Both the position numbers and the translations under genes were made by a program. A DNA stretch of 64,000 nucleotides from Ischnura elegans (lineage: Eukaryota; Arthropoda; Insecta; Odonata; Coenagrionidae). The stretch covers positions 46,915,812-46,979,811 of the forward strand of contig NC_060259.1 in NCBI RefSeq assembly GCF_921293095.1, in the 5' to 3' direction. This document shows, piece after piece, positions 12,059 through 23,567 of this stretch. A model generated the notes under the pieces. The model ran no database searches. It had not been told where the DNA came from and saw only the letters and a program-made list of their open reading frames with translations. Each line of letters opens with the position of its first letter. Position 1 is the stretch's first letter.

Positions 12059-12430
12059 CTCTAAAACATAAGGAAACATAAAGAATAATTTTACCAGCCC
12101 ACTGCCAGTTTTCATCGGATTCCCAGCCGTCACTGACCTCATCAGAAGTTGGCTCCTCCATTAAAAGAAAGTTTCGTATGTCCTTTGAAATATTTATTTT
12201 GACATTTCCACAAACATATCTATTGGATACAAAAGGATCCGAAGTTAGGAGGAGCCTTCGGCAAAGATCTCCCATTTTGGCTACGCACGAAAATTTTCGC
12301 GTGTGGTAAAGTCTATACATTAAACGATACAGGTACCAACCTGAGCAAGGAGCCTCAATGAGATAATTATGCATGTCTGCTGGGAACGGTAGATACTTTT
12401 CCAAACAACATCGAATTTAGCGTGGTTTGG
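12059..12430 (-). pseudogene. second Transib transposase C-terminal fragment
   Basis: The minus-strand frame has PFPADMHNYLIEAPCSGW, then jumps to YHTRKFSCVAKMGDLCRRLL, LTSDPF and an acidic Ser/Glu/Asp tail (TSDEVSDGWESDENWQW). It parallels the fragment at 6365-7010 (PFPTDMHESLLEIPCSS and HHTRKLSRLAEMADLFRRLL; the nucleotide tail also matches) but has lost the middle, including the WYYMPP and LSEEA catalytic segment. It is therefore a related but separate, internally deleted copy. Confidence 0.65.
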
Positions 12431-12804
12431 TGAACTGTGATACGTTTAAGTTTAGATTTATGCTGAAATGAAACATCGCATTTCACCTAATTGAAGAATA
12501 TATGAAAAACTTATGTTCCATCTTACTTTATAAGAGATTTTATCACCTGTCTATTACATAAATCAGCTATCGACACTTAAGGTTATGTCGACTCTTTGAT
12601 CATGCTGTATCAACTTCAGTTGCTTTAAAATCCAACTGTAAACAGAAATATGATTTGATGCTTTCCCGGCGAATGATATGGGTTAACTCTAAATCTCTCT
12701 CTTTGTCCATTATTGAAAAATGAACCCGGTGGGAATCCCGAGAAGAGTTTACCCACACGTAAATAGAAATTTTTTTGTTGGGTAAAGTGGACTACCATCG
12801 TCTG

Positions 12805-13060
12805 TACCTACGTTAAGAAAACCAGACCATGGATGTGTCCCAAGTACGCTGAAGAAGATTTGAAATGTGCTGCGCAACAGGTCAAAACTGGCAGAATGTA
12901 AATTTGGAAAGCTGCAGAGATGTTTTGTGTTCCTCGTAAAACAATTCGTCATAGGGAGAAAAATTTACATCCTCTGAAATATGGCAAACAAACCGCCCTC
13001 TCCGATAGTGAGAAAGATTTCATGATACGAGGTTTCCTGGTTCGTCACTCAGAAATCACA
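12805..13060 (+). pseudogene. Tigger/pogo-type transposase, DNA-binding N-terminus fragment
   Basis: The frame gives WMCPKYAEEDLKCAAQQVK, a stop within GRM*IWKAAE, then MFCVPRKTIRHREKN and TALSDSEKDFMI, typical of the helix-turn-helix (psq-like) region of CENP-B/Tigger proteins. It jumps straight to a second DNA-binding segment (RGFLVRHSEITARFRTNINR), implying an internal deletion. The DDE catalytic domain is absent. Confidence 0.7.
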
Positions 13061-13619
13061 GCAAGATTTCGTACGAATATAAACAGAAGCAGAGCCCATG
13101 TTGATGTTGATACCTTAAACAATTTATTAATTTAGCAATCTCGAAGTATCTCTGACAGATGCTCCACTAAACTTTTTTGTTAACTATTATGAGATTAACT
13201 GTATTTGTGAGTTTTATATTCACAAAAATGTTTTAAAAACGGTGGTTGACTTTACCTTATTGCTAGCATAAACAGGCTCTAAGCACCAAATAGATTAGCG
13301 GTCCTTAATATGTATCATACCTCGTGAGGTAAAGCGGATAACTATTTTTAATTTATAAAATAAAAATTATTGGTAAGTCGGCTCACCTTCGTGCAAATTG
13401 CATTTGGAAGTTCTTTAAGGTATTATATGTGGAATACTTAAGGGGTACTTAATTAATAACTGGTACTTTTATATAAAAAATGATAAAAATTGTCTACTTT
13501 ACACCACTCCACTGTACTTCACTTTATCTGTCGCATTTATGTTGCTAATATCCACAATATATAAATAGGGGTAGCGTTAAAAACAAGCGTGCCGAAATCG
13601 ATTTTATATTTCAGGACGC
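13061..13619. other. no gene recognised
   Basis: AT-rich sequence without coding features or clear repeats. Confidence 0.4.
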
Positions 13620-13790
13620 AGACGTAGCCATGGAAACGGAGAGCTGGTTTACGAGAGATATAAGCGACAGCGAAGTTTTTTCTCCGGGATATTAAATTTA
13701 CAGATGCGATGGACGCAATAGAACAGGGGGCGGAGTTCTTATAGCAGTTAAATCACATTTACACAACGCCATCCATGAATCAATTGACAA
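13620..13790 (+). pseudogene. LINE endonuclease fragment
   Basis: The plus-strand frame reads METESWFTRDISDSEVFSPG, a stop, then IYRCDGRNRTGGGVLIAVKS. This is the APE-type endonuclease block of non-LTR retrotransposons (the TET glutamate and the R-x-D-R..GGGV signature). Only this block is left. A mirror copy lies at 14623-14790. Confidence 0.75.
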
Positions 13791-14179
13791 CTCGATTAAT
13801 TAATTCGACCCGAAGTAGTTTTGACTCCGATTTCGTTTCGACCCTGAGTTAAGCTCCCCGGGTTTAAATCCATTTCATTACATTTCTACATTTCGCTACC
13901 AGGAACGAAACAATTGAAATTTTACTGGTTTCAACTTTTGTTTAGTTTCTGTTGCCATCCCTGCTTAAAACAACACAGGTGACAAACTTAACAATTCCTA
14001 AGTGCCCATCCAACTGTGTTCTATTAACATTTTCGAAGAAAGAGTACCACGCAGTGCTTCTACAAAATTCCTCCAGCGATCCATGTCCTCCTGGGAAACC
14101 ATTATCCCATGCTCGCACCATCCACAGCCGGACTCATGAACTACCATAGACTATTGTGAGATAACGTGAATAACTCAAT

Positions 14180-14390
14180 GTGCCCCTGCTAATCCTCTCT
14201 TTCTTCTCCAACACCTCTACCTTCCTTAGCCCCTCGTTTCCTCACCCACCTTACTCCCTCCCTTCCCTCGCTTGTCAAATACCTATCCACACAGGGAAAA
14301 CCCCCCTCCCAAACCAAGGGTTCTCCCCCTCCCCCACCCGTCCCAGAATAACCCCCACCTCCCACTCACCCAATCCACTCCTTTCCGATA
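14180..14390. repeat. C/T-rich low-complexity tract
   Basis: About 210 bases are almost purely pyrimidine on the plus strand, with runs of C and CCT/CTCC. It gives a spurious open frame at 14180-14440. It sits between two inverted LINE fragments. Confidence 0.7.
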
Positions 14391-14622
14391 GATGTCCTCA
14401 CTGTCGCATTCAAATATGCATAAATATAAGATGCATGTAGTATCAGTCACACGAATATGAAACTACGCTACGAAACCCGGGTTGAGCCTATTTAAATATA
14501 CAAGTGAACCTTACAAAGTTTAATTCTTTTATTTCCAACATGGAGAGGTTTCACAGAGTCAAGCCTGAAGTCAGTTATACTCCTTTCGTTGTTTAATTGT
14601 ACACCATATAATTTCTATTTAG

Positions 14623-14790
14623 ATGTCAATTAATTCATGGGTGGCGCTGTGTAAATGTGATTTAACTGCCATAAAAGCTCCGCCCCGTGTTCAATTGTGT
14701 TCATCGCATCTGTAAATTTAATTTCCTGGAGGAAAAACTTCACTGTCGCTTATATCTTCCGTAAGTCAGCTTTCATTGCATTCATGCAGT
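14623..14790 (-). pseudogene. LINE endonuclease fragment, inverted copy
   Basis: The reverse complement matches 13620-13790 closely: GATATAAGCGACAG pairs with CTGTCGCTTATATC, and the following TTAAATTTACAGATGCGATG block is shared. It covers the same endonuclease block, so two copies of one LINE region face each other about 830 bp apart. Confidence 0.7.
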
Positions 14791-15563
14791 TTATTTCGCA
14801 TTTTTAAAGACAGGAAATACCTGTTTAAACGCATGTATATGTATATGATAACCTATACTATTTGTAATCATTATTTGCTATCGCGTGAAAAAATGTACAT
14901 TTAATTCCCTTTTTTAATACGATTTTTTTTTATTTCCTAATTTTTAGGTGCTTTGTGGGATCGGAAGATGAAGTCCATTTTTTTATTATTTCTTCCTTTT
15001 CTTCGACTAACGTATCGCAACTTTTCCGCGCTATGGCGAGACGAGATTTGTAACTTGAGTTTTTTCGCACCTCCCTAATGCAACAATGGTCCATTTTTAG
15101 ACAATGCTTGCATGATCCTTCGATGTGTTGTGTAATAATGATTACTCACTAAAAATTCAAAGAAAAAGAAAGCCGAAAAAGTCTCAGACGATTCGTTATG
15201 TTGAAAAATAAAAAGATCTGGTCCAGTACTTTTCGCATAAGTTCAAGATTTTCGAATTCCTAAAATCATAAGAGCCTCCATAGAAAGTTGATTGCCTCAG
15301 TGAGTGCTGTACAACTCACCGTATTGCTTCCAGGAACATACCCTACATGCAAAAGGCATACGACAGGAATTATTCATTGAGGGGAATAAACAAGGGTTTT
15401 TGTCCGCAAGCAAATATTGTTACAAAAAGTGACCTACTTCTTTCTACCGCTTAACTTATTTAACGTAAATTTATTTAACGCCATTTGGAACAGGGTAGGA
15501 CCATGTTTGAGTCGACACGAAAGGACCCAACAATAAATCTCAAAATACATGAGATGCGCATTT
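14791..15563. other. no gene recognised
   Basis: AT-rich sequence without identifiable features. Confidence 0.4.
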
Positions 15564-15838
15564 GTGTTGTTGATACTCGATCAAAGCTCTCGTTTTATTA
15601 AGCTGAAAGATAAATTGTTTCCGACAATTATTATTGCACATTATCTTCCAACCTTAATTATTTTATGTCCTTTAAAATCTATAGCATTAAATCGTGAGTC
15701 ATGCAATTGTATTGTTGATACTCGTTTAAAGCTCTCATTTCATTAAGCTCGAAGATAAATTGTTTCAGAAAATTACTATCACACATTATCGTCCAACCCT
15801 AATTATTTCATCTCCTTAAAAATCTAGAGCTTAAAAAT
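15564..15838. repeat. two diverged tandem repeats, period about 147 bp
   Basis: The unit starting GTTGATACTCG (15567) recurs at 15714 with the shared downstream text AAAGCTCTC, AAGATAAATTGTTTC, CACATTATC and CCAACC.TAATTATTT. The open frame at 15549-15746 is a by-product. Confidence 0.7.
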
Positions 15839-17989
15839 CTAAAAATCTAGAGATTAAAAATCTGTTAATAAAAAGAGTATCAAAGGAATTTATTTTTTAA
15901 TGGGAATTTTACTTTTAACGCACAGAATGGTTTTCTGGCAGTCAAGGTATAATGTTGCAATGACGGCATTTACAGCCCTATTATCAATTTTAATTTCACA
16001 ATTCTGAAAGTGTCAATGTGATGGCTCGGGATAAGTTGCACGCCAGTGCTTGTCAGTTAATGTAGTATTAGTAAACCTCTGGCGAAGAACCAGGAATATG
16101 GAGAATCGGAAGTAGCACTATATATTTGGAGTGTGCCTCCATGCCTAGATTACTAGTCATATCTTAACGATATCACTAAGGTAAAATTTGACAAAGAGAA
16201 ACTCTCTGCAATACCCTCATTGAATGTCCAACTGCTAAAGCAGTGGGGTTAATAGGAAGAATGAGGTTTGAGTGTCGGGAAGTGGAACTATTGAAGGTTG
16301 TGGGAGAAAGGGTCGTTTCATACGATTTATGTTTTTATTATAACTATTATTAATGACTAGCAGGCCCTCCAGCATTGCTCGGTAAGGATATTACCCAGAA
16401 GAGTGGGGATCTTGGAATTCATGATAACATAGCATGATATTAATGTTCTCTTTTTGAGTTTGTCAAGAGGTGTGCCTACCCGGCAGGATGTCCAACAGTA
16501 GAATTTCTATGGCGTGACTTCGTGACTTTGCAAATGGTAATCAGAAAAGGACGCGTCGAACGCAATCGGAAGTAGCACTAATCATTTAAGAATTTTAGGT
16601 AACGAATTATAGCATATATAAAGTCAAACATTCTGCTTTGTGCAAATTTTTTTACGATGAATATTTATTTATGTATATCTCCGTTTAAAATCGCTATTTA
16701 TAAGCGAGGGCCCTTTAAACTTACCCCCTTTCAAAACAAAGGAGAAAAGGAACTTAATTCGTGTGACCTCTTAGCCCTTAAAAAAACGTACAAAATAATT
16801 TTTGAATAAACTATCTACCATGAAAAATGAAGGCGATTATTTGAGAGTTCAATCATTTTTTTTAACTTCGAAAAGCGAAATTCAGAGCATCATAATCGAC
16901 AATTCTGGTAGATAATTTTTGATGCTACACGTTCAGCACTAACAGATAACACCTTAATTTACTCCAAAATAAACACGCATTCCTATAAAATGTGTATATC
17001 CACATCTATATGAGTGCATGTATACGCTCGCACGCCCGTAACGTGTGCGCATGCGTGCAAAGGGAAGAATGGAAGCCGTGCAGTATCCGTTAGATTGTGT
17101 TCAGTGCAATGCATACATGATTATACATTTAATTATTTACCGTTGCACCCCTTTATAATGAACAAACAGCCTGCACGAAAAGAACTTATAAAAATGATTG
17201 TATATAATCACAAGAATAGGTGCGTCGTTTCATGTGGCTGAAGAAAGTGGAATTACATTGCAATTCTATTTGTTTTGGGTACTTTGATGAGGATTGTGCA
17301 GTATGAGAAGAAAACAAAGATGACGTCGACGACCGCGATGGTAATATATTTTTTGACGATTAAAATATTTTTTTTTAAATCTGTATTTGTAGTCAGTATT
17401 TTTAAATGGGGTGGGGGTTCACCGAAGATTTCGGGAGCCCTTTAGGGAGTGTATGGATAACACCCCAGGGCAAAGGAGAGTCCGTGGATTTATGACGCTG
17501 ACAAAGGGATTTTTAGGACTCAAAAATAGTAATTTGTACGAGTATTCATTAAAATAAATAATGTTTTTATTTATTGAGGCCATCCTACTCGTTTTTTGCG
17601 CCTATTTTAAAGGCTCAAGGGGGAGGGGTAGTAACCCGAAACAGGGGGAAGGGGGTTATACGCCACTGATATCGTTAATTATATTGCGATAGCGTTAGTT
17701 ATTATTAGTACTGATATTATCTCTTGAAATTATATGTGATCAAAAATGTCCCCTTCAGGGCATAGTTAAAGAAGGATGTGCTCTGTGAATTATTTAGTTA
17801 AAAAAGAGAATAATATTACTGATGTGCGGGTGGTTTGGGCAAAGTGATTCTGTTTCGAAGTCCTCCATGTTGGGAGGGAGGGGCAGTTTGGAACGAGTGG
17901 CTATGGTTGCGATTGATGTTGGAGGGTGAGGTAGCGGGGGAGAGGATCAAGGCAGCGATGCACTTCGTGAGAATGGTCTCCGACGAAAG
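15839..17989. other. no gene recognised
   Basis: Long noncoding stretch. GGAAGTAGCACTA occurs at about 16107 and again at about 16569, a minor repeat. A minus-strand frame at 17816-18007 overlaps the promoter region of the next gene and looks accidental. Confidence 0.35.
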
Positions 17990-17997
17990 TATATAAA
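17990..17997 (+). promoter_or_regulatory. TATA box
   Basis: TATATAAA, followed by a GC-rich step (CCGCGCGC). It lies about 100 bp before the ATG of the 18094 exon, compatible with a transcript start near 18020-18030 and a short leader. Confidence 0.5.
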
Positions 17998-18093
17998 CCG
18001 CGCGCATGAGTCTATCGTAATAGCTTGGCTCTGGACGTTGTTCTGGGCATGCTTAAATCGGCCAGGTTTGTGTGCTAAAAATCACAATTCGAC

Positions 18094-18953
18094 ATGGCAT
18101 CAGGAATGGCCGCTGGCTTAACTCGGAGCTATCTTGAGCTGATGGAGAATGCTGGTGAGTGTATTTGAAAAGGTATAGAGTGTCTTATTCGTAGCATTTG
18201 TACCTATGAGGGGTTACTACAATAATATTTTTCCCTGGAATAAATTGTAAACACAATTATATTTACGTTTACTACTAACCCTTGTGGAAATTGCGTGTGA
18301 GGCTAATCCAGCAGAACCTACAGTTTGATTTTTTTAAATGTACAGCTTAAGCACAATTTAGTGCTAGTATATAGATGATGCATTTCGTCCATTCTAAGGT
18401 GAAGCAGTAGCACAGTTATTTTGAGTAGCCTGGTTTGTTCATACGCTCGGCGATGTTAGCCGAAGCGTATTTTATTTATTTGATTTAGAAATATTGCTGT
18501 GGTTGAAACATCACCCGATGGTAGCATGGATATTGAGATTTGCTTCGTCGACTGTAAGACCTCGTACTAGTGCCTTTAAGTTGCACTGATGTCGACCCTT
18601 GCGTAAGTACTTGGATAATACTGTAGATTTCTTGATTTAGTGAAGAAACGCAGGTATCGTATTAATGCAATTTAAAATAATCCCACGTTTCTATATTTTT
18701 AAACCTTCTAATTTTTCCATAAAAAAGTAATAATGCAATATTATTTATGAGCGCTTTTAGAAAATAATTTTTAAGCTCGCGGAAAGTTCCTAAAATGTTA
18801 GTAGTTTGTAGTGTGTTGTTGAGTATCTCATTGTTTTACGTCTACACTCATTTGAAGAACATATGTTTTTAAACATGTCTTGTAAATGTGAATTTTTATT
18901 TAATTTTATAGGTGTTGTAATGCCTCCCTTTGTATCTAAAGGGTGGTCACAAG
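18094..18953 (+). CDS. first two coding exons of an unidentified gene
   Basis: ATG at 18094 opens a 61-nt exon (MASGMAAGLTRSYLELMENA) ending at a consensus donor (GCTG|GTGAGT). A 42-nt frame-compatible exon follows at 18912-18953, from acceptor TTTTATAG to donor CACAAG|GTATTA. It joins in phase to read GVVMPPFVSKGWSQ. If the second donor is not used, the frame ends at once with IKN and a stop. The protein is not recognised. Further exons, if any, would lie beyond 19 kb, possibly past the Transib insertion at 20.1-24.6 kb, which would then be intronic. The promoter, ATG and splice sites all agree, but the gene's extent is unknown. Confidence 0.45.
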
Positions 18954-20117
18954 GTATTAAGAATTGAGGTAGGGAGGTTTTTTCTCCTCGTCCATTCTAT
19001 TTTCCGTTCTGATAAAATATTTTCTTCGCCTATGTCATAAGAAACTCGTAATGCAGTGCACTAAAAGTTAAACTGATGCAGACTTTCGTGAGTTTACAGG
19101 GTTAGGATTCAAAAGCAGTGCATTCCAAAAAAAGTCCTATTAACCTCTTCAATCCAAATGTACCAGATATGGTACATCGTTTTTTTATCATTTCCTGTTC
19201 TAAGAGTGTCTCCAAGTGCTGATCACCGCTTGCATTGTATTCTATACATTCTGTTCTTGAACATACTTTGCTGGTTTCCATCTCTCGCTTGAAAATCAAA
19301 CGTAGTTATGGCGGGTGATTGAATTGATTTGCATTATTAAATTTCATACATAATTAGCACCCACACTTTATTGCCCGTTTACTGAAAAACTTTTTTTTAT
19401 TTTTTTGTGTTTATATTTCATGCTGTTTTGGTAAAAAGGGTGTTTTTTAAATAATTTTTATTTACCACTATTTAGTGGAAATTCAACTATTTAGTCAGCG
19501 CATTAGATGAAAACGGATACATTAGTAAAGACATCAGGGACCCAAGCCACTAATACAATACCTCGGATAGTTTGTGGTTAGTTCTCGGATAGACGTCATA
19601 ATATCGGAATGCGCTACCCACTAAGGCCATCGTATGTGACTCGTAGCAAAAAGATGTATTCAAATTGTTACGATAAGCAGAGTGGTGGAACTGAAATAGT
19701 TAGGTATAATGAATGGTATGCCAAACCGATCGAAGGGAGAAATTTACATTTACGCATTTGCTACTAATGAGTGTTAAAAATTTTTTTAAAGTAATTCTAC
19801 CATAAATATTAACTTTTATCTCGATCTTAGTAAACATGTCACAAAAACCCTTCATAATGCCGATAGCATCTCCAATTCCTCTATGTACTATGATTGTTTT
19901 CATTTTATGGAAAGGAGAGCTATTTTATGGTATTATGGATTTTTGACTTCCTAAGTGATTGATTGCAAAGTTTTGTTGATTTTCTTGTGAAATAAGTGTT
20001 TTGTTCACCATTCAATGATTCAAAATGCTGTTCAGTGATTTTACATGCCATTTTTACTATTGTTGTCATATTCAATACTCTCTCTGTTACGCTCAATACG
20101 CGTTCGCTATAGGGCTA
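18954..20117. other. possible intron; possible piggyBac-like end at 19137
   Basis: No coding frame is convincing. TTAACCTCTTCAATCCAAAT at 19140, followed by the small palindrome GTACCAGATATGGTAC, resembles ends of some TTAA-inserting elements, but no partner end was found. Confidence 0.3.
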
Positions 20118-20122
20118 CGCTC
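20118..20122. other. target-site duplication, left (CGCTC)
   Basis: CGCTC immediately before the element start is repeated exactly at 24617-24621 after its end. A 5-bp GC-rich duplication is characteristic of Transib insertion. Confidence 0.9.
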
Positions 20123-21171
20123 CACAGTGGTCGGAAATCGAAAAACGCCGGACAAAAGTCCGAAATGGCTTTTTTTGAGGTAGACAATTGAAATTTGGCA
20201 CAAATACGGGGAAATAGTTGCTGATTTTGAAATAGCAAGTCATTTTTATTAAGTCTCAGCCGTTACGGAGTTACGGAGGCTTAAACATGACGAAATTTCG
20301 AAAAACACGCCATTTATCATTTGTCTTCGAAAATGTAAAACGTTACGCAGATGGTAGAGCAGTGGATGGATTTTCATGAAATTTTTAACATGTTCATCTG
20401 TCATTATAGTTTCTCGCCTGTACTTTGCATAAGTTTCAGACATTTTTGTTGATATTTGTGTGCTGTAATGTATCAAAATGGCGGAAGCTTTTTTCAAGCA
20501 AAATTTCACTTAAAGCAGTCATTATCTTTTTTATAAGAAATATGTATGTCGAGATATTTCGTAATAATACTGAGAAAACATATTTAAACGTTTGTCTGCA
20601 AAAGGTTTGGGAAAAAGTTTGCGGCCCTGAGAGAAAATTCGAATTTTCGACCGCGCGTCGCGGTCCGGCTCCACGCGGCGGACCCCGGTAATATCGATTG
20701 CGTGTGATGGTTGAAGTTGTTTGCACCTAAATTCCTCAAATTTGCCTTTTTCAAGCAAAAAACACTTTTGTGGATTTCCTAAGGTTCTATATCGAAGATA
20801 TTTTGAAAGCAGTGTTGGTCATTAGGTCATAAAATGGCGGACATTTTGTTAGGCAAAAGTTAACATAAAGTAGTCATTATCTCTGGTTTTAGAAAAATGT
20901 ATATCATGATTTTTTGTCAGGGTATTAAGTAAACATAATTTTAAAGTATTCTGCAAAAATCTGCGGAAAACGTTTGCGACCCTGAGAAAAAATTTCAATT
21001 TTCGATCGCGTTTCCCGGCCCGGCTCGGCTCAGCGCGGCCTCGAAACTCCGACTCCTCGTACTGACGAATTTCTGAGGACCTTAATGTCCTGTAATCGCC
21101 TTACTCAAAACATCCATGCTGTCAATGGTAACCAAATGTCATATATTTATTATCATGGAGGGATACTATAT
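20123..21171 (+). repeat. Transib left inverted arm
   Basis: It ends at 21171, where pairing stops (21172 against 23567 mismatches). Within it, 20475-20690 and 20831-21045 are diverged copies of each other: AAAATGGCGG, TCATTATCT, GCGGAA..GTTTGCG.CCCTGAGA and TTTCGA.CGCG occur in the same order. The arm is thus built from a duplicated module of about 220 bp whose GC-rich tail differs. Small frames inside it are not real genes. Confidence 0.9.
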
Positions 21172-21887
21172 CCAGCGCATGTGTTTGTAGACTGTGATGC
21201 CTAACTGTGATGAATATGCTTTTCTTCGGTTACTCCACGGAATTTTCCGAGTAATTATGAACTCCTTCAATTCCTGAGTGCACATGAGGGTGTTTTTTTC
21301 CTCATACACTCTTTTGTGGAAGGGTGTTGGGTTGGCTGTTTTCCCTTTCCACTCTCTTTGCATTTTCAAACTGCAAGCCGCCAAATCCCTCCGCCTTCAC
21401 AGCACCATGCGACTCGGTCCCTGAGGGAGTTTTTATGACACCGCGCACCCTTTAACAGTTATGATGGGTTTTCCCTGGGTGGTCCTTCCCTATCCTTTAA
21501 AGAAAATGCATGTTGAACAGTAGTTCCATCTTGGCATTTGCGGTGAAGTGAATTGGGAGAAATCTGTTCTGAAAAAATATTTTTTTTACTCGCGATATTG
21601 AGTGTGAGTGATAGGAATCCCTACCGATTTTTTTTTCTAAGGTTTACATCGGTGTTTTTTTCCTCAGCAATCCACACCTTATTCGAGGTAAGATATATTT
21701 CCATGTGTTTTTGCCTGGTGTTAGTCATTCGTGCTTTTTCGTCCCAGGTATCTTACGTCCCTTGAACTATTTTTTACAAACTTTCTTCAATACCGATTTT
21801 TCGCCCCTACTTTCTGGTGTTATGTAGCCTATCGTTGTTGAACAATTTGTGGAATGGGTAGATTCATTCTATTAGATTAATTTTCAG

Positions 21888-23292
21888 ACCTTAGACAAGT
21901 TTTTCAGTCCTTATTGGATGTGTCTTTCAATTTTATCACACGGCTTGAGCTCCATAATAGATTTATGGGCATAAAGTTAAAATCACCAACTGAAAAAATG
22001 GAATATTTGTTTAATTTTCTTGTGCGAAGATTTGATTTAGGTCAATTTGATGACGCTATTAGAAGTCTTCGTGAATTTGTCAGATTAAGCTTTTTGTTGC
22101 CCTACTTGCAAAGGTGGAAAAGAAGTTCTCGGAATAAAAAAACATTTTTAAAGCGAAATAACGCATGGCTCATGGAGTCGATGAACTGTCCTGACACCGT
22201 GCGTCAGTATTTGACTAGCACTTCTGCTGAGACTAGTAAATACCATCCGGTGAAAACCTTTCTTTTTCATTGAACGACATAATATTTTTATTCTTGGGTT
22301 ATTTACTTTTAAATAATTACTTCCTAGGTTCACTGGGAAGGCCGGAAATAGATTTTAGTGTTTCCTCGGAGAGATCAAAAAGACTTAAGGTCCAAAATAT
22401 TAAAATGTCTTCCTCTGCTGCGGAGCTCGCATTGGCAACCTCTCTGAGTTTAAGGGAGGAAGGAGATATTGCGGCCGCCGAACTATTTTCCGAAGTAACG
22501 ACAACCACTCCTAGTAGGGCGAGAAGAGTTTTGTCTAAATGGAGAAAAAGGGATAATCCCCAGAGGGAAATGACCCCTGAAGAAGCTGTGTCTCTCGTTA
22601 TTACAACTGAGCTAACGAAGAGTCAGTACAATACACTGAGACGCTCGGCTCAAAATTATGGACACAAGCTTTATCCAAGCTACGATAGAGTCCTAAACGC
22701 GAAAAGTATGGCATACCCCGAAGGAATCAGGGTAACTGAAAACATGTGCGAAGTGAGTCTTCAAACTCTTAAAGCACACAGCTTCGCGAATTCTGTCCTA
22801 CATTTCAACTGCTGAAACCTCATATGATGAAGTAGATTGCACACTAGTGTGCAAATATGGATTTGATGGCAGTTCGGGCCATGCCCAATATAAGCAATTG
22901 TGGGAACTATCTGACTCATCAGATGACTATTTAATTATGATCTCCCTGGTGCCACTTAGGTTACTAAATGACAATACACGTATGAGATTTACGTGTCTAT
23001 TTTCTCTGTATTTTATCCAATTGGAATCATTACGGGAATTTTTAGTACTTTTAATATTCCAGGTGAGATATTATGGGCGAATCCTCGGCCATCTTCTACG
23101 AGATTTTGCCGACCTATTCGCCTTCAGTGGCTAAAAGAGACTAGAGAAGTTGCGAAAGCAGAGAGAGATTACATAAAAGAACAGAATGATGGATTGGATA
23201 AATTGAATTTTAGGGGTTATTAAGTAGCATTCAATTTGCTATTAACAATGATAAACGGAAAAGTAAGGCCAATTCCAATCTCAAATGCAGTA
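21888..23292 (+). pseudogene. Transib transposase gene, broken and truncated
   Basis: Exon 1 is 21888-22235: acceptor TTTTCAG, then an N-terminal Leu/Phe/Arg-rich part (SLREFVRLSFLLPYLQRWKR), then donor ACTA|GTAAAT. Exon 2 is 22328-22979 (SLGRPEIDF, RSKRLKV, HKLYPSYDRVLNAKSMAYPE, then KYGFDGSSGHAQYKQ with the first catalytic Asp, and SLVPLRLLN). Exon 3 starts at 23063 (EILWANPRPSSTRFCRPIRL, comparable with the RAG1 segment around AKPNSELCCKPLCLM). Defects are a one-base frameshift near 22768, an in-frame TAA at 23221-23223, and LLTMINGKV where the family has TMIDGK, so the second catalytic Asp reads Asn. The C-terminal part with the catalytic Glu is absent before the right arm begins. It cannot make active enzyme and would need help in trans. 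Confidence 0.85.
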
Positions 23293-23567
23293 AAATAATA
23301 TATGGCTTAAATTATTAACCTTAAAAAATATTCTCTTAGGCCTTATTCTTCTTCCTCACAACCCCAGCTAATCTGCACTTCGAACCTTCTCACTTCGGTT
23401 GGAGACAGGAAATACGCCGCGGGACACCATTTTTTCCTCGAAACTCCATGAAAGTACAGGACAGGCATGTAGAACCCAGCTGCTTTGGAGTCGCACAGAA
23501 AAATACCAAATCTTATCCCGGAGGTTTACCATGTTTATTTTGTAATATTTCGTACCTTAGCATCTAA

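Noticed and set aside
14180-14440. Plus-strand open frame of 86 codons
   Set aside because: It is Pro/Ser/Leu-rich purely because of the C/T-rich tract.
19137-19180. Terminus of a TTAA-inserting (piggyBac-like) element
   Set aside because: Only one end-like motif was found, with no partner or coding sequence.
20425-20758. Open frames of 75-96 codons on both strands in the Transib arm
   Set aside because: They are repeated exactly in the other arm, overlap one another on both strands, and lie in terminal repeat sequence. They are by-products.
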